Shown here piece after piece: positions 14,906-24,318 of a DNA stretch of 64,000 nt; within the stretch, counting starts at the first letter, position 1, and each line of letters opens with the position of its first letter. The notes under the pieces are model-generated. The model was not told the DNA's origin and did not search any database. It was given only the letters and a program-made list of their open reading frames with translations. This stretch comes from Anaerolineales bacterium HSG25. Lineage in GTDB: Bacteria; Chloroflexota; Anaerolineae; 4572-78; J111. Position numbers and translations under genes: made by a program. The stretch covers positions 1-64,000 of the forward strand of contig JAUCGA010000005.1 of assembly GCA_030377865.1 (NCBI GenBank). The letters run 5' to 3'.

Positions 14906-17900
14906 ATGGAAACAAAAATCGTCGTTCAAGGTGCAAAAGAACATAACCTAAAAGATATTGATGTGGAGATTCCGCGTGATAAGATGGTCGTTTTTACGGG
15001 GGTCAGCGGCAGTGGTAAATCGTCGTTGGCCTTTGACACTTTGTATGCCGAGGGACAACGGCGTTACGTCGAGAGTCTGTCGGCGTATGCCCGTCAGTTT
15101 TTGGGCCAAATGGAAAAACCGAAGGCCGACTATATCGGCGGGCTGAGTCCGGCCATCGCCATTGAGCAGAAGGCGGTCAGCAAGAATCCCCGCAGTACCG
15201 TCGGTACCGTGACCGAAGTGTATGACTATCTGCGGGTACTGTTTGCGCGGGTCGGTACGCCTCACTGCTACAACTGTGGTCGCGAGGTGAAACCGCAGTC
15301 GAGCCAGCAGATTATCGAGCAAGTCGCCAAGTTACCCGCCGGAACTCGTTTCCAACTGATGGCTCCGGTGGCGAAAAAGCGGAAAGGTACCTTTGAAGAG
15401 GTGCTGGCTCAAGCCAAGGCTGACGGATTCGTGCGGGCCAGAATCGACGGGGTGATTAGTGATCTGGCGGAGCGGACAAAACTGGCAAAAAACAAGAAGC
15501 ATGATATTGAGTTGATCGTAGACCGACTAGTCATCCCGACTGAGGATGAACCGGAGTTCTACAGCCGTTTGGCCGATTCGGTTGAAACCGCGCTTCGTTG
15601 GGGCGAGGGCATGATCATGGTCGATGTGGTGGATGGCGAAGAGATTATCATGTCAGAAAAAAATGCCTGCGCCCATTGTGGCATCAGCTTTCCAGAGTTG
15701 AACCCGCAGATATTCAGCTTTAACTCGCCGTTGGGTATGTGTCCCAAATGTAACGGGTTAGGGGTGCGGCATGAGTTTGACCCCGAACTGTTCTATAATC
15801 CCGAACTGTCGATTAACAGAGGCGCGGTGTTGCCGTGGGGCGACATCCTCAAGAAAAAGGAGGGTTGGGCTAGTCAAATTTCGGCTCAAATCGCCCAACG
15901 ATTTAATATTAGTTTAGACACTCCTTGGAAGGAGTTGCCGCAGGATGTGCGTGACCTGATTCTGAATGGCAATCGAAACATCAAATTTAAGTATCAAAGT
16001 GCCAACTTTACCGGCAATTGGCCCTACGAGGGGGTCATCAACTCGACCAAACGACGCTACAAAGAGACCTCCTCCGAAAACATGCGCGACTACTACTCAC
16101 GCTATCTGAGTCAACAGCCCTGCTACGATTGTAACGGACAACGGCTCCGCAAAGAGGCGCTGGCCGTGACTTTGGGTGGTTTGAAAATCCCACAGATTAT
16201 GTCATTTAGTGTGGCCGAAGCGTATGACTGGTTGGCGACCTTATATGGTCAGGATGATCATGGTCAGACTGACGATGGGGCATCGAATGGACATGCCCCG
16301 CACATGGTGGCCGAGGCTCCGGTGGCATACAATCTCGTTCCGACCAGCCCACCAGAAACGGTCAGTTTGACCGACCTGCCGGCTAACACCTCCGAGGAGC
16401 TTCGCACCTCAGAGGAGACGATTCGCCTGTCTGACAAACAGTTGGAGATAGCCAGCGAACTGCTGAAAGAGATTCGGGAGCGTTTAAAGTTCATGCTCGA
16501 TGTGGGTCTCCATTACCTGACTCTTGACCGTTCAGCGCCTTCGTTGTCGGGTGGCGAGGGGCAACGAATTCGGCTGGCTTCGCAGATTGGTTCTGGTTTG
16601 GTAGGGGTCATGTATGTGTTGGATGAACCCTCAATTGGTCTGCATCAGCGAGATAATCGTCGCCTGCTCGATTCCCTGCTACGCTTGCGTGACTTGGGTA
16701 ACACGGTGTTGGTGGTGGAGCATGATTCGGACACGATGGAGGCCGCCGACTGGATTGTCGATTTTGGCCCGGGCGCAGGGACACGCGGCGGCGAGGTGGT
16801 TTTTACTGGAACTCCGGCTGAGTTGAAAACATACAGCGGCTCTATCACTGGCGAGTATCTATCCGGTCAGCGTAAAGTGACCTCTCCTGAGGGGCGACGC
16901 GATACCAACGGACGCTGGCTGGCCTTAAAAGGGGTCACGCATCATAACCTGAACAAAGTACAGGCCAAGTTCCCCTTGGGCTGTTTTACCTGTGTCACCG
17001 GCGTGAGCGGCAGTGGCAAAAGCAGTCTGGTCACAGAGACTCTTTATCCGGCCTTGGCTCGACAGTTGCACAAGTCTAAGGCGCGCCCCGGCAAGTTTAA
17101 GTCATTAGAGGGAATTGAGGAGATTGACAAGGTGATTCATATCACCCAAGACCCGATTGGGCGCACCCCGCGTAGTAATCCGGCCACTTATGTTAAGGTG
17201 TGGGATGATGTGCGGAAACTGTTTGCCGAAACAACAGAGGCCAAATTGCGAGGCTACAAGCCGGGGCGGTTCAGCTTTAATGTCAAAGGGGGGCGTTGTG
17301 AGGCATGTTCTGGGCATGGACAGAAACTGGTCGAGATGCACTTTTTGCCCGATGTGTGGGTCACTTGTGATGTGTGCCACGCTACTCGGTTTAACCGAGA
17401 GACGTTGCAGATTCAGTACAAGGGCAAAAATATCTATGAGGTGCTGAACATGGAGGTGGGTGAGGCACTCGGATTTTTTGAGAACATTCCCCGTATTAAA
17501 CGAATTTTAACCACCTTGCATGATGTGGGATTGGACTATATTCGGCTTGGTCAAAGTGCGACCACTTTGTCCGGTGGGGAGGCGCAACGGGTTAAACTGG
17601 CTAAGGAACTATCCCGCGTCTCAACCGGCGACACGACCTACATTTTGGATGAACCGACCACTGGCCTACACTTTGCCGACATCCAAAGATTGCTGGATGT
17701 GCTTCATCGACTGACCGATGCCGGTAACACGGTCATTGTGATTGAGCATAATTTGGATGTGATCGCCAGCGCCGATTGGCTGATTGACCTTGGCCCTGAT
17801 GGTGGTGATGGCGGCGGCAAAATTATCGCCAAAGGCACGCCGGAGAAGGTGGCGCAGGTGACGGAGAGCTACACAGGTCAGTTTTTGCGACACATGTTTG

Positions 17901-17920
17901 AAACAAGACGTGAGGCGTGA
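14906..17920 (+). CDS. uvrA: Excinuclease ABC subunit A
   Basis: UvrA is the damage-recognition ATPase of nucleotide excision repair and loads UvrB on distorted DNA. The 1004-aa protein has both ABC cassettes (Walker [10 protein letters not shown] near residue 32 and again in the C-terminal half), zinc-finger cysteines (CAHC...CPKC and CEAC...CDVC), two LSGGE signatures and two DEPS/DEPT Walker B motifs. It is longer than the usual 940-950 aa because about 65 extra residues lie around 450-515, before the conserved KEIRERL helix. Part of this insert (residues 494-504) is encoded by a palindrome shared with intergenic repeats. Translation starts at ATG 14906. No uvrB or uvrC is in the window. 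Confidence 0.97.
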   Translation: METKIVVQGAKEHNLKDIDVEIPRDKMVVFTGVSGSGKSSLAFDTLYAEGQRRYVESLSAYARQFLGQMEKPKADYIGGLSPAIAIEQKAVSKNPRSTVGTVTEVYDYLRVLFARVGTPHCYNCGREVKPQSSQQIIEQVAKLPAGTRFQLMAPVAKKRKGTFEEVLAQAKADGFVRARIDGVISDLAERTKLAKNKKHDIELIVDRLVIPTEDEPEFYSRLADSVETALRWGEGMIMVDVVDGEEIIMSEKNACAHCGISFPELNPQIFSFNSPLGMCPKCNGLGVRHEFDPELFYNPELSINRGAVLPWGDILKKKEGWASQISAQIAQRFNISLDTPWKELPQDVRDLILNGNRNIKFKYQSANFTGNWPYEGVINSTKRRYKETSSENMRDYYSRYLSQQPCYDCNGQRLRKEALAVTLGGLKIPQIMSFSVAEAYDWLATLYGQDDHGQTDDGASNGHAPHMVAEAPVAYNLVPTSPPETVSLTDLPANTSEELRTSEETIRLSDKQLEIASELLKEIRERLKFMLDVGLHYLTLDRSAPSLSGGEGQRIRLASQIGSGLVGVMYVLDEPSIGLHQRDNRRLLDSLLRLRDLGNTVLVVEHDSDTMEAADWIVDFGPGAGTRGGEVVFTGTPAELKTYSGSITGEYLSGQRKVTSPEGRRDTNGRWLALKGVTHHNLNKVQAKFPLGCFTCVTGVSGSGKSSLVTETLYPALARQLHKSKARPGKFKSLEGIEEIDKVIHITQDPIGRTPRSNPATYVKVWDDVRKLFAETTEAKLRGYKPGRFSFNVKGGRCEACSGHGQKLVEMHFLPDVWVTCDVCHATRFNRETLQIQYKGKNIYEVLNMEVGEALGFFENIPRIKRILTTLHDVGLDYIRLGQSATTLSGGEAQRVKLAKELSRVSTGDTTYILDEPTTGLHFADIQRLLDVLHRLTDAGNTVIVIEHNLDVIASADWLIDLGPDGGDGGGKIIAKGTPEKVAQVTESYTGQFLRHMFETRREA
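16385..16417 (+). repeat. P-type palindromic repeat inside uvrA, in frame
   Basis: AACACCTCCGAGGAGCTTCG and CACCTCAGAGGAG together match the intergenic repeat at 17977-18011 except for a few changes. It encodes [11 protein letters not shown] within the uvrA insertion. Confidence 0.8.
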
Positions 17921-17976
17921 AAGAGGCGTGATACGTGATGGAGTGCAAAGCTTGCTTTGCGATGATCATTTCGGCC

Positions 17977-18011
17977 AACACCTCCGAGGAGTTTCACACC
18001 TCGGAGGTGTT
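17977..18011. repeat. P-type palindrome downstream of uvrA
   Basis: AACACCTCCGAGG pairs with CCTCGGAGGTGTT across GAGTTTCACA. It is the closest relative of the uvrA internal copy. Related paired palindromes occur at 49564-49645, 53079-53110 and 62681-62750. Confidence 0.85.
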
Positions 18012-18044
18012 GTACACACAGATTAAAAGAGTAATTACGGAGTA

Positions 18045-18600
18045 ATCCGTGTTCACTATCATCTTTCTCGGCCAAGGTAAACAACTCTTCCACTTCGGCC
18101 TGTAGTTTGGGCTCGAGTTCCAGCAATCGCTTGTAGCTGACGGCTTTGCTTTTCGAGGCATCTGCATGAATTTTGCTTCCATCTATACTAATGTTTCCCA
18201 ACTCCAACAGCCCAAGTCCTATCGCAAATACCAAGATTTGCACAAACAAACCTTTGATTTCGGGTAGATTGTCCTTGCGAAAATCAGATATGGTGCTATG
18301 ATCCGGTTCATAACCACCGGCAATAAAACGAAAGGGGATTGACTCTTTGGTATTCCGCTCTATCTCACGAGCACTGAATACTCCCGTGGCATAGCCATAA
18401 AACAGTAGACCCAACATTATCTCTGGCGCGTATGCAGGCGCACCCAAAGGACTATATTTTTTGTATATCTCACTCAAGTCCAATTGCGATATCACAAATA
18501 CAACGAAATGAACCAGATGCTCTGGAGGTAAAACATCTTTTATCTCCACTTTTATTTCCAATGCTTCTTCATAATCAACTGTTTTGAATTTCCGTGCCAT
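18045..18600 (-). pseudogene. IS1182-family-like transposase, 3'-truncated remnant
   Basis: From ATG 18600 the frame reads MARKFKTVDYEEALEIKVE and goes on through the N-terminal domain typical of this DDE transposase group (PLGAPAYAPEIMLGLLFYGY, then REIERNTKESIPFRFIAGG, PDHSTISDFRK and ISIDGSKIHADASKSK). The DDE catalytic region beyond about residue 185 is missing; the frame runs into repeat DNA at about 18045. A near-palindrome at 18640-18683 just upstream may be the terminal inverted repeat plus promoter. The element cannot transpose on its own. Confidence 0.85.
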
Positions 18601-18639
18601 TCTTATACCTCGATTTATTAATTTTGTACAGTTACCTAA

Positions 18640-18683
18640 GAAAATTTGCACCATAATTACTCGGTAACTATGGTACAAATTTC
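18640..18683. repeat. Near-palindrome upstream of transposase remnant
   Basis: The left arm GAAAATTTGCACCATAATTA and right arm TAACTATGGTACAAATTTC pair with one bulge and two mismatches. It is a candidate terminal repeat of the truncated insertion sequence. Confidence 0.6.
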
Positions 18684-18751
18684 ACCTAGATTGCTATGTC
18701 GATAGTGTACTTCATTTTCTTTTTGAGGGAAAGTACTTCTCCGACAGACTG

Positions 18752-18777
18752 CTAGGGCGGTTTTACTGAACTTTTAC
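18752..18777 (+). mobile_element. A-type MITE, right-end fragment
   Basis: CTAGGGCGGTTTTACTGAAC followed by TTTTAC matches the last 26 bp of family A. The left part is missing. Confidence 0.75.
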
Positions 18778-18846
18778 GTTGGGGGAGTGCAGTTGACGCG
18801 AATGAGTCACCTCCGACAACAGACCTCTTTTTGGCTCAAAATTCAT

Positions 18847-18874
18847 CCTGCGAGTGACAATTCGCAGGCTTTTT
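18847..18874 (+). terminator. Intrinsic terminator without an adjacent upstream gene
   Basis: CCTGCGA pairs with TCGCAGG across an 8-nt loop and is followed by CTTTTT. The nearest plus-strand gene upstream is uvrA, so it may have become separated from its gene by repeat insertion. Confidence 0.6.
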
Positions 18875-18930
18875 GATTGACGGTCATATCCCCCCGAACT
18901 GTTCCCTGCGCCCGTTATTGACAAACTTTA

Positions 18931-18959
18931 TTGACGAACTTTAAGGCTTATGGCATACT
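18931..18959 (+). promoter_or_regulatory. moeA promoter, probably giving a leaderless mRNA
   Basis: TTGACG (18931-18936), a 17-bp spacer and CATACT (18954-18959) put the start point 7-8 nt on, at the ATG 18967. No ribosome-binding site precedes that ATG. Confidence 0.5.
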
Positions 18960-18966
18960 ACAGCCC

Positions 18967-20229
18967 ATGAAAAAACAACCCACTAGTTTAATAACTGTAG
19001 AGCAGGCACTCAACCAAATTTTAAGCAACATTACCCCTGTAGAGGCAGAACAACAGCCTCTGGCGCAGGTTTGGGGGCGAGTATTGGCAACCCCCATCAC
19101 CGCCTCGACCAATGTTCCGCCCTTTGCAAATTCGGCTATGGATGGATACGCAGTGCTGGCCGAAGATACTCAGTTGGCTACACCTGATTCCCCCGTACGA
19201 TTGACGGTTGTTGAGAATATTCCGGCTGGTATCATGCCGATTAGGAAGGTAGTGTCTCAAACCGCCAGCCGAATTATGACTGGTGCCCCCATGCCCGATG
19301 GAGCCACAGCCGTTATTCGTTTTGAAGAGACGAGCGAGTATATCAATACTCAAACCGTTTCTAGCGGACAGGTGCTGGTTTATCAGCCGGTTCAACCGGA
19401 TGACAATGTTCGTTTCGCGGGTGAGGATATTCAAACAGGCCAAGAGGTGCTACAGGCTGGTCACCGACTGCGTCCCCAAGATGTAGGAGTAATTGCCGCG
19501 ATCGGTCAAGCTGAAGTATCGGTATTTCGGCGGCCAAAGGTCGCGATTTTAGCTACTGGTGATGAACTGGTTGAGCTACATGAACCGATGACAGTGGGTA
19601 AAATTCGCAACTCTAACGAATATACCCAAGCGGCCATGGTACAAAAATATGGTGGACAACCGATCATGCTCGGTATTGCCCGCGACAATGTCGCTGATTT
19701 AACAGCCAAGATTAACATGGGTTTAGCCGAAAATGTTGACCTGTTTCTGACCTCAGCCGGGGTTTCCGTGGGCGATTTTGATGTGGTTAAGCATGTTCTG
19801 GCAGAAGAAGGCGAAATGGCCTTTTGGCAGGTCGGTATTAAACCCGGTAAACCGTTAGCCTTCGGGTATTTAGAGGGGGGTGTTCCCCTGTTAGGGTTAC
19901 CCGGAAACCCCGTCGCGGCCATGGTCGCCTTTGAGGTGTTTGCCCGTCCAGCTTTGCTAAAACTGGCCGGACTATCGAACTGGCAACCACGTACGCTACA
20001 AGCTACCTTGGCCGAGGATGTAACCAACAGTGGGCGGCGGCATTACATGCGAGCCGTCGTCACCGAAACCAAGGCGGGATATCAGGTTAGTACTCGTGAT
20101 AGTGGGGTACGGGTACAAGGTTCAGGAATACTAACCTCTATGGTCTGGGCCAATGGGTTGGTTGTAGTTCCCGAATCGGTCACTCATCTCGCCGCGGGGG
20201 AGTTGGTGACGGTCTGGATGTTGGATTGA
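18967..20229 (+). CDS. moeA: Molybdopterin molybdotransferase MoeA
   Basis: MoeA inserts molybdate into adenylylated molybdopterin in molybdenum cofactor synthesis (cytoplasmic). The 420-aa product shows the family blocks: NSAMDGYAV near residue 55, RIMTGAPMPDGATAVIRFEE near 100, the catalytic domain with ATGDELV, GKIRNSNEY, TSAGVSVGDFDVVK, and GIKPGKPLAFG...LPGNPVAAMV, and the C-terminal beta domain. ATG 18967 (MKKQPTSL) is preferred over a start at 18931, because the latter coincides with the -35 box. No other moa/moe/mob genes are in the window. Confidence 0.95.
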   Translation: MKKQPTSLITVEQALNQILSNITPVEAEQQPLAQVWGRVLATPITASTNVPPFANSAMDGYAVLAEDTQLATPDSPVRLTVVENIPAGIMPIRKVVSQTASRIMTGAPMPDGATAVIRFEETSEYINTQTVSSGQVLVYQPVQPDDNVRFAGEDIQTGQEVLQAGHRLRPQDVGVIAAIGQAEVSVFRRPKVAILATGDELVELHEPMTVGKIRNSNEYTQAAMVQKYGGQPIMLGIARDNVADLTAKINMGLAENVDLFLTSAGVSVGDFDVVKHVLAEEGEMAFWQVGIKPGKPLAFGYLEGGVPLLGLPGNPVAAMVAFEVFARPALLKLAGLSNWQPRTLQATLAEDVTNSGRRHYMRAVVTETKAGYQVSTRDSGVRVQGSGILTSMVWANGLVVVPESVTHLAAGELVTVWMLD

Positions 20230-20367
20230 ATCGAGCTGCCTTTGAGGGTGATAAATCGCTTATTACAAACGTTAAGTTGACACTTATGATGAAACGACAA
20301 ACTTTTGTATCATTAATTATTCTGTAGTGCATAAATTTTTTAACTAATCTAAAAAGAGGTAAAACGT

Positions 20368-21051
20368 ATGAGTAAATCTAAACGGGCAGAAACAGTCGCC
20401 AAACCAACTGTCTCGCCCATTCTTATTTTGGGTATCGCGGCCATTATAGCAGTATTATTGGGCGCGGTACTAATCTTTTGGGATACTGCTAATCCACAAC
20501 CGACTAGCCGTACCTCAACAGATGAAACAGAGTTCCCCACCAAAGGGGATCCCGACGCACCGGTGACGATCACCGAATTTTCTGACTATGGCTGAGGCCA
20601 CTGCCAAGCGTTTGAACGCGACACATGGCCTCTGCTGGATGCAGAGTATATCGAAACTGGGAAGGTTAAATATGTCGTCAATCCGTTTTATTTAGGCAAT
20701 CCGCAAATTGGTCAAGCAACTGAAGCCAACCTATGTGCGATAGATCAAGATAAATATTTTGAGTACCGTGAAGCACTGTATGCCAACGTTAATCAAATTG
20801 GTACCCAAGCAGGATTGTTGAGCATTGCCTCACAAATAGATGGACTAAGTTCAGAAGAGATTGAAACGTGCTTATCTAACAGAACCTATAGAAACCTATT
20901 AGAGAATGGTCGTAACGTAGCCGCTCGACGAGGAGTTGCCTCAACTCCAATCTTCTTTATTAATAATACAAAAATTGAAGGGAACCAGCCGTTTGAGGCC
21001 ATCAAACAGATAATTGAGCAAGAACTTGCTCGGTCAGGACAAGGTAATTAA
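20368..21051 (+). CDS. DsbA-like thioredoxin-fold protein with in-frame TGA (selenocysteine 76)
   Basis: A continuous 228-codon frame is interrupted only by TGA at 20593-20595. The product has an N-terminal membrane anchor (about residues 16-38), a short linker, then a DsbA-type thioredoxin fold: VTITEFSDYG-U-GHCQAFER, an alpha-helical insert and the cis-Pro loop VASTPIFFIN. TGA replaces the first Cys of CxxC, giving UxxC. The domain would face outward and act in thiol-disulfide exchange. The ATG follows AAGAGGT at proper spacing. A paralogue with TGA at the same site lies at 41964-42653. A hairpin 12-13 nt after the TGA is a candidate bacterial SECIS. No selA, selB, selC or selD is in the window. 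A nonsense mutation is the alternative, but it would need two independent identical events. Confidence 0.85.
20593..20632 (+). promoter_or_regulatory. Candidate SECIS hairpin after in-frame TGA (first copy)
   Basis: GAGGCCA (20594-20600) pairs with TGGCCTC (20626-20632), enclosing an apical stem GCGT-UUGA-ACGC (20608-20619). The GCCA at 20603-20606 can alternatively pair with TGGC at 20626-20629. Bacterial SECIS elements lie directly downstream of the UGA, inside the coding region, as here. Confidence 0.65.
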
Positions 21052-21063
21052 TTGTAAAAATAT

Positions 21064-21096
21064 AGCACCTAATGGTCTCTAAGACCTTTAGGTGCT
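21064..21096 (+). terminator. Hairpin terminator after the DsbA-like gene
   Basis: AGCACCTAATGGTCT pairs with AGACCTTTAGGTGCT with one mismatch, 13 bp after the stop codon. The following T tract is short, so it is a moderate candidate. Confidence 0.55.
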
Positions 21097-21151
21097 TACA
21101 TAACAAATCATTTTAACTCATACCTTTATATCACAACCGGAAACATGCCTC

Positions 21152-21391
21152 ATGACTAAAATTATTTGTCGAGCAAACAACTGTATCTTTTGGGAAAACA
21201 AAATCTGCACTGCCGAAGAGATTATCTATGACCCCAAAGAGGGATGTATGACTTACGAGATAATTGATGATAATTTTGATGACCCGTGGGATGAAGAGCA
21301 TCTACTCGATGGCAATGATGAGGACTTAACATGGGATGATGACGACGTGTTTTTTAAGGATGAGCTAGAAACTAAGAACAATAAAGAGTAG
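21152..21391 (+). CDS. Small Cys-rich acidic protein
   Basis: The 79-aa protein has a compact N-terminal half with four Cys (ICRANNCIFW, KICTAEE, EGCMTYE) in the spacing of small DUF1540-like metal- or disulfide-binding domains. The strongly acidic tail has many Asp and Glu. No signal peptide is visible. Function is unknown. It lies between the first selenocysteine DsbA-like gene and the amidohydrolase fusion, each with its own apparent spacing, so I see no operon. Confidence 0.7.
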   Translation: MTKIICRANNCIFWENKICTAEEIIYDPKEGCMTYEIIDDNFDDPWDEEHLLDGNDEDLTWDDDDVFFKDELETKNNKE

Positions 21392-21577
21392 TTCACAAAA
21401 AACTGTCTCTTTTTTCTTGAGGCGACAACCTCACCACGTTAGATTATAACAATGTCGTAATTGACACATGAGCCGGGGCAATCACTGTCACTGGCTCGTT
21501 TTATACAGGAAACCGTAGACGGTGGATCATAGAGATAACTATTTGTCTATCATCTACTGCCTACCCTATCAACAAAG

Positions 21578-23545
21578 ATGACCCAACAACCATGTGATAT
21601 TCTTTTAAGTAACGGCTATCTGGTCACAATGAATGATGAGATGCACCTTTATCCACAAGGAAGCGTTGCTATTAGTGAAAATAAAATTGTTGCAGTTGGC
21701 CCAACCACTGAGGTTGAGTCTCAATTTCAGGCAGATACAGTCATTGACTGTACCGACTGTGTTATTAGTCCCGGCCTAATCAACGCCCATACCCATGCCC
21801 CTATGACCCTGCTCCGTGGTTTGGCCGACGATTTACGGCTCGACGTGTGGCTTTATGGCTACATGATGCCAGTTGAACGTGAATTTGTTGACCAAAATTT
21901 CTGCTACACCGGTACCCTTCTGGCCTGTGCCGAGATGCTCCGCTCTGGTGTGACCAGTTTTTGTGACATGTATTACAACGAGGCCGAGGTTGCTCGAGCT
22001 ACTGCAAAAGCGGGCATGCGCGCCATTCTGGGACAGACCATCCTTAAGTTCCCCTCCCCCGATGCAACCAACTATGACGAAAGCATCGACTATTGTCGTC
22101 ATTTTATTGAGGAGTGGTGTGACCATGATTTGATCATTCCCGCAGTTGCCCCTCACGCTCCCTATACCTCCACGCCCGACATGATTCGAGCCTGTGTTGA
22201 CCTAGCCAAAGAGTTTGATGTGCCGATTCACACCCATGTTGCGGAAACCAATTTTGAGCAAGAAAACAATATCGCCCAGTATGAACAGCCAGTAGTACCG
22301 TGGTTAGAAGAACATGGCCTCTTTGAAGCCAAAGTGATTGCCGCCCATTGTGTCCATCTACATGGTCGAGAAATGCGCGTTATGAAAAAATATAATGCCG
22401 GAGTCGCACACTGTCCGAGCAGTAATCTCAAACTGGCTAGTGGGGTGGCACGGGTACAAAAAATGATCAACACCGGCCTCCATGTTGGAATCGGCACCGA
22501 CGGTCCCGCCTCTAATAACGATTTGGACATGTTTGAAGAAACTCGTCTAGCCGCGTTCCTACAAAAAGGAGTCTACGGCGACCCGACCATGCTTCCGGCC
22601 AAAACTGCGTGGCGACTGGCTACAATTGAAGGAGCCAGAGCGCTTCATATCGGTGACATTACCGGCTCGTTAGAGGTCGGTAAGCGAGCCGACATCACTA
22701 TTATCGAAACAACAAACACCCACCAAATGCCCAAATTCTCCCGTGACCCAGAAGCAGTTTACTCGCAATTGGTGTATGCTACTCGATCCAGCGATGTGCG
22801 AGATGTGCTGGTTGATGGAAAATTGTTGATGCGTGAGCGGGAGTTACTCACTCTGGATGAACCGGAAATCCTCGATTACGCCGCTCGAATTTCTCGCCGC
22901 ATAGACGCGTTTTTGATTGCCCGAGAAGGGAATATCCTATCCAAATTGTTAGCCATTAGTGCTGACTTTATTCCCCAAGAAACCTTCGAGATTCAGGTTA
23001 AGGTAGCCGTCACCGATACCCTAAACCTGACCAGCTTGATTGAGCAGGCTGGGTTTGAGGTCGCTCGACCATCAATTCGGGTACAGTATGATACCTATTT
23101 CTTTTTTGAGGATAGTGACAGCGAACGATTACGCTTCCGAGAAGATGAGGTGAAGAATCAGAACGATGAGCTACAAAACACATTCTACACCATGACCCTC
23201 ATGGGGCCAACTAACGAAAAAGAGTTCGATAACTCAGTCATGTTGACTCGCTCCCGTTTTACAGCCACCGTTCAGCAAAGTTTGCGATTTTATCGCGAAT
23301 ATTTCCGCCCCACGCGTGAGCAGGAGGTGGTCAAACATCGGCGACGGTGTCATATCAACTATGAACAAACCGACTTTGCTATCAATCTCGATAATGTAGC
23401 CGATAAGCAATATTTGGAAATAAAATGCCGTACATGGTCAGCCAGTGATGCCAATCGCAAAGCCACCTTAATTAGCGAACTACTAGAAAAGTTCGGCGTA
23501 AAAACAGATAGTCAGTTTAAGGCCGAATATCTCGATTTAGCGTAA
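21578..23545 (+). CDS. Amidohydrolase (MtaD/SsnA-like deaminase) fused to a CYTH domain
   Basis: The first 440 residues are a metal-dependent amidohydrolase of the 5-methylthioadenosine/S-adenosylhomocysteine deaminase group: NAHTHAP near 70, HVAET with His 220, HCVHLH with His 257, and the metal Asp in GTDGPASNNDLDMFEE at about 308. From about 468 to 655 the sequence becomes a CYTH / triphosphate-tunnel domain: FEIQVKV (a variant of the ExExK signature), a YDTYFFFE strand, LRFRED, a basic YFRPTREQEVVKHRRR segment, INLDNV and LEIKCR. The family knowledge is that deaminases act on purine nucleosides, while CYTH enzymes bind triphosphates. The fusion suggests action on a nucleotide or alarmone, which is inference. 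No frameshift is present between the halves. Confidence 0.85.
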   Translation: MTQQPCDILLSNGYLVTMNDEMHLYPQGSVAISENKIVAVGPTTEVESQFQADTVIDCTDCVISPGLINAHTHAPMTLLRGLADDLRLDVWLYGYMMPVEREFVDQNFCYTGTLLACAEMLRSGVTSFCDMYYNEAEVARATAKAGMRAILGQTILKFPSPDATNYDESIDYCRHFIEEWCDHDLIIPAVAPHAPYTSTPDMIRACVDLAKEFDVPIHTHVAETNFEQENNIAQYEQPVVPWLEEHGLFEAKVIAAHCVHLHGREMRVMKKYNAGVAHCPSSNLKLASGVARVQKMINTGLHVGIGTDGPASNNDLDMFEETRLAAFLQKGVYGDPTMLPAKTAWRLATIEGARALHIGDITGSLEVGKRADITIIETTNTHQMPKFSRDPEAVYSQLVYATRSSDVRDVLVDGKLLMRERELLTLDEPEILDYAARISRRIDAFLIAREGNILSKLLAISADFIPQETFEIQVKVAVTDTLNLTSLIEQAGFEVARPSIRVQYDTYFFFEDSDSERLRFREDEVKNQNDELQNTFYTMTLMGPTNEKEFDNSVMLTRSRFTATVQQSLRFYREYFRPTREQEVVKHRRRCHINYEQTDFAINLDNVADKQYLEIKCRTWSASDANRKATLISELLEKFGVKTDSQFKAEYLDLA

Positions 23546-23570
23546 TTCGTAATTCGTAATTCGTAGAGCA

Positions 23571-23646
23571 ATCTTCCCGCAAGTTTAAAACTTGCGGGAA
23601 GATGATGACACAATCATGACGTTTGCACGGAAATCCCCAAAGAGCC
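23571..23646 (-). mobile_element. D-type MITE fragment
   Basis: The reverse complement matches the left half of the 138-bp D element (hairpin CTTCCCGCAAGTTT, then GTTTGCACGG and AAAGAGCC). It directly abuts a Q-type repeat (23651-23735). Three copies of AATTCGT lie just upstream at 23543-23564. Confidence 0.75.
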
Positions 23647-23650
23647 AAAA

Positions 23651-23735
23651 AATCCTGTTAATTCTGTTAATCCTGTCGAAAAATGCTTTTTGTTTTATCA
23701 ATATGTCAGGTCGTGAATGAAACGACAAACTTTTG
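23651..23735 (-). repeat. Q-type repeat (second copy)
   Basis: AATCCTGTTAATTCTGTTAA, TCCTGTCGAAAAATGC and ATGAAACGACAAACTTTTG are the reverse complement of blocks in the copy at 14500-14650. Confidence 0.7.
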
Positions 23736-23779
23736 GAAGGTTTTATAATTGTTATCGGTAATCACATGATGGAGTAAGC

Positions 23780-24196
23780 ATGGGTTATAAACTAGCCATA
23801 GACTTTGGTACCACAAACAGCGTAATCACCATTTGGAACGAGGAAATAAACACGGCAGAAATTGTGACTCTGCCCGACCTAAGTGTCAATCGGCGAAGTA
23901 TTCCACCCGTCATCCCCTCACTGGTCTACGTACACGACGGACAGAAAAAGCAGGTTACGATTGGGCAAGCCGTCCGAGACAAAAAACTCGATCAACAAAA
24001 AGGGAATCGGCTCTTTCGTAACTTTAAGCGGGGCATGGTCGCCTCTCCGGCTCCACCACCACGCCCAATCGACAAGATATTATGGGAAGATAAGGACGCG
24101 GCCTACAGTTTTTTGCGACACATTGTCGAGAGTATCCCCTATTCTCTTGATGAGATAGAACAGTTAGTCTTAACCAGCTTCCCTGACGACGATTGA
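23780..24196 (+). pseudogene. Hsp70-family ATPase, N-terminal fragment
   Basis: The 138 residues begin MGYKLAIDFGTTNSVIT, the phosphate-1 motif of Hsp70/actin-fold ATPases. They continue through VTIGQAVRDKK and a segment FLRHIVESIPYSLDEIEQLV typical of divergent bacterial Hsp70 proteins. Similarity stops at a TGA after SFPDDD. The rest of the ATPase domain and the substrate domain are missing, and no downstream frame restores them. It is probably a decayed gene. Confidence 0.75.
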
Positions 24197-24318
24197 TCTA
24201 CAGACTGAGCAACCTCTGCTGGATAATGTGGCGGTGGCACGGTTGCGATGATATTGTCATAATATCAGATAAATCTCGTTTATTTATCATGATCAAAAAT
24301 CGTTTTAAGTAAGTCAAC

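Noticed and set aside
17878-18678. Complete transposase gene
   Set aside because: The frame is open, but its last third translates palindromic repeat DNA and the catalytic DDE region is missing.
20593-20595. TGA as a nonsense mutation or as a reassigned sense codon
   Set aside because: The same TGA is found in a diverged paralogue at the same catalytic codon, and TGA ends uvrA, moeA and other intact genes, so neither a random mutation nor a code change fits well.
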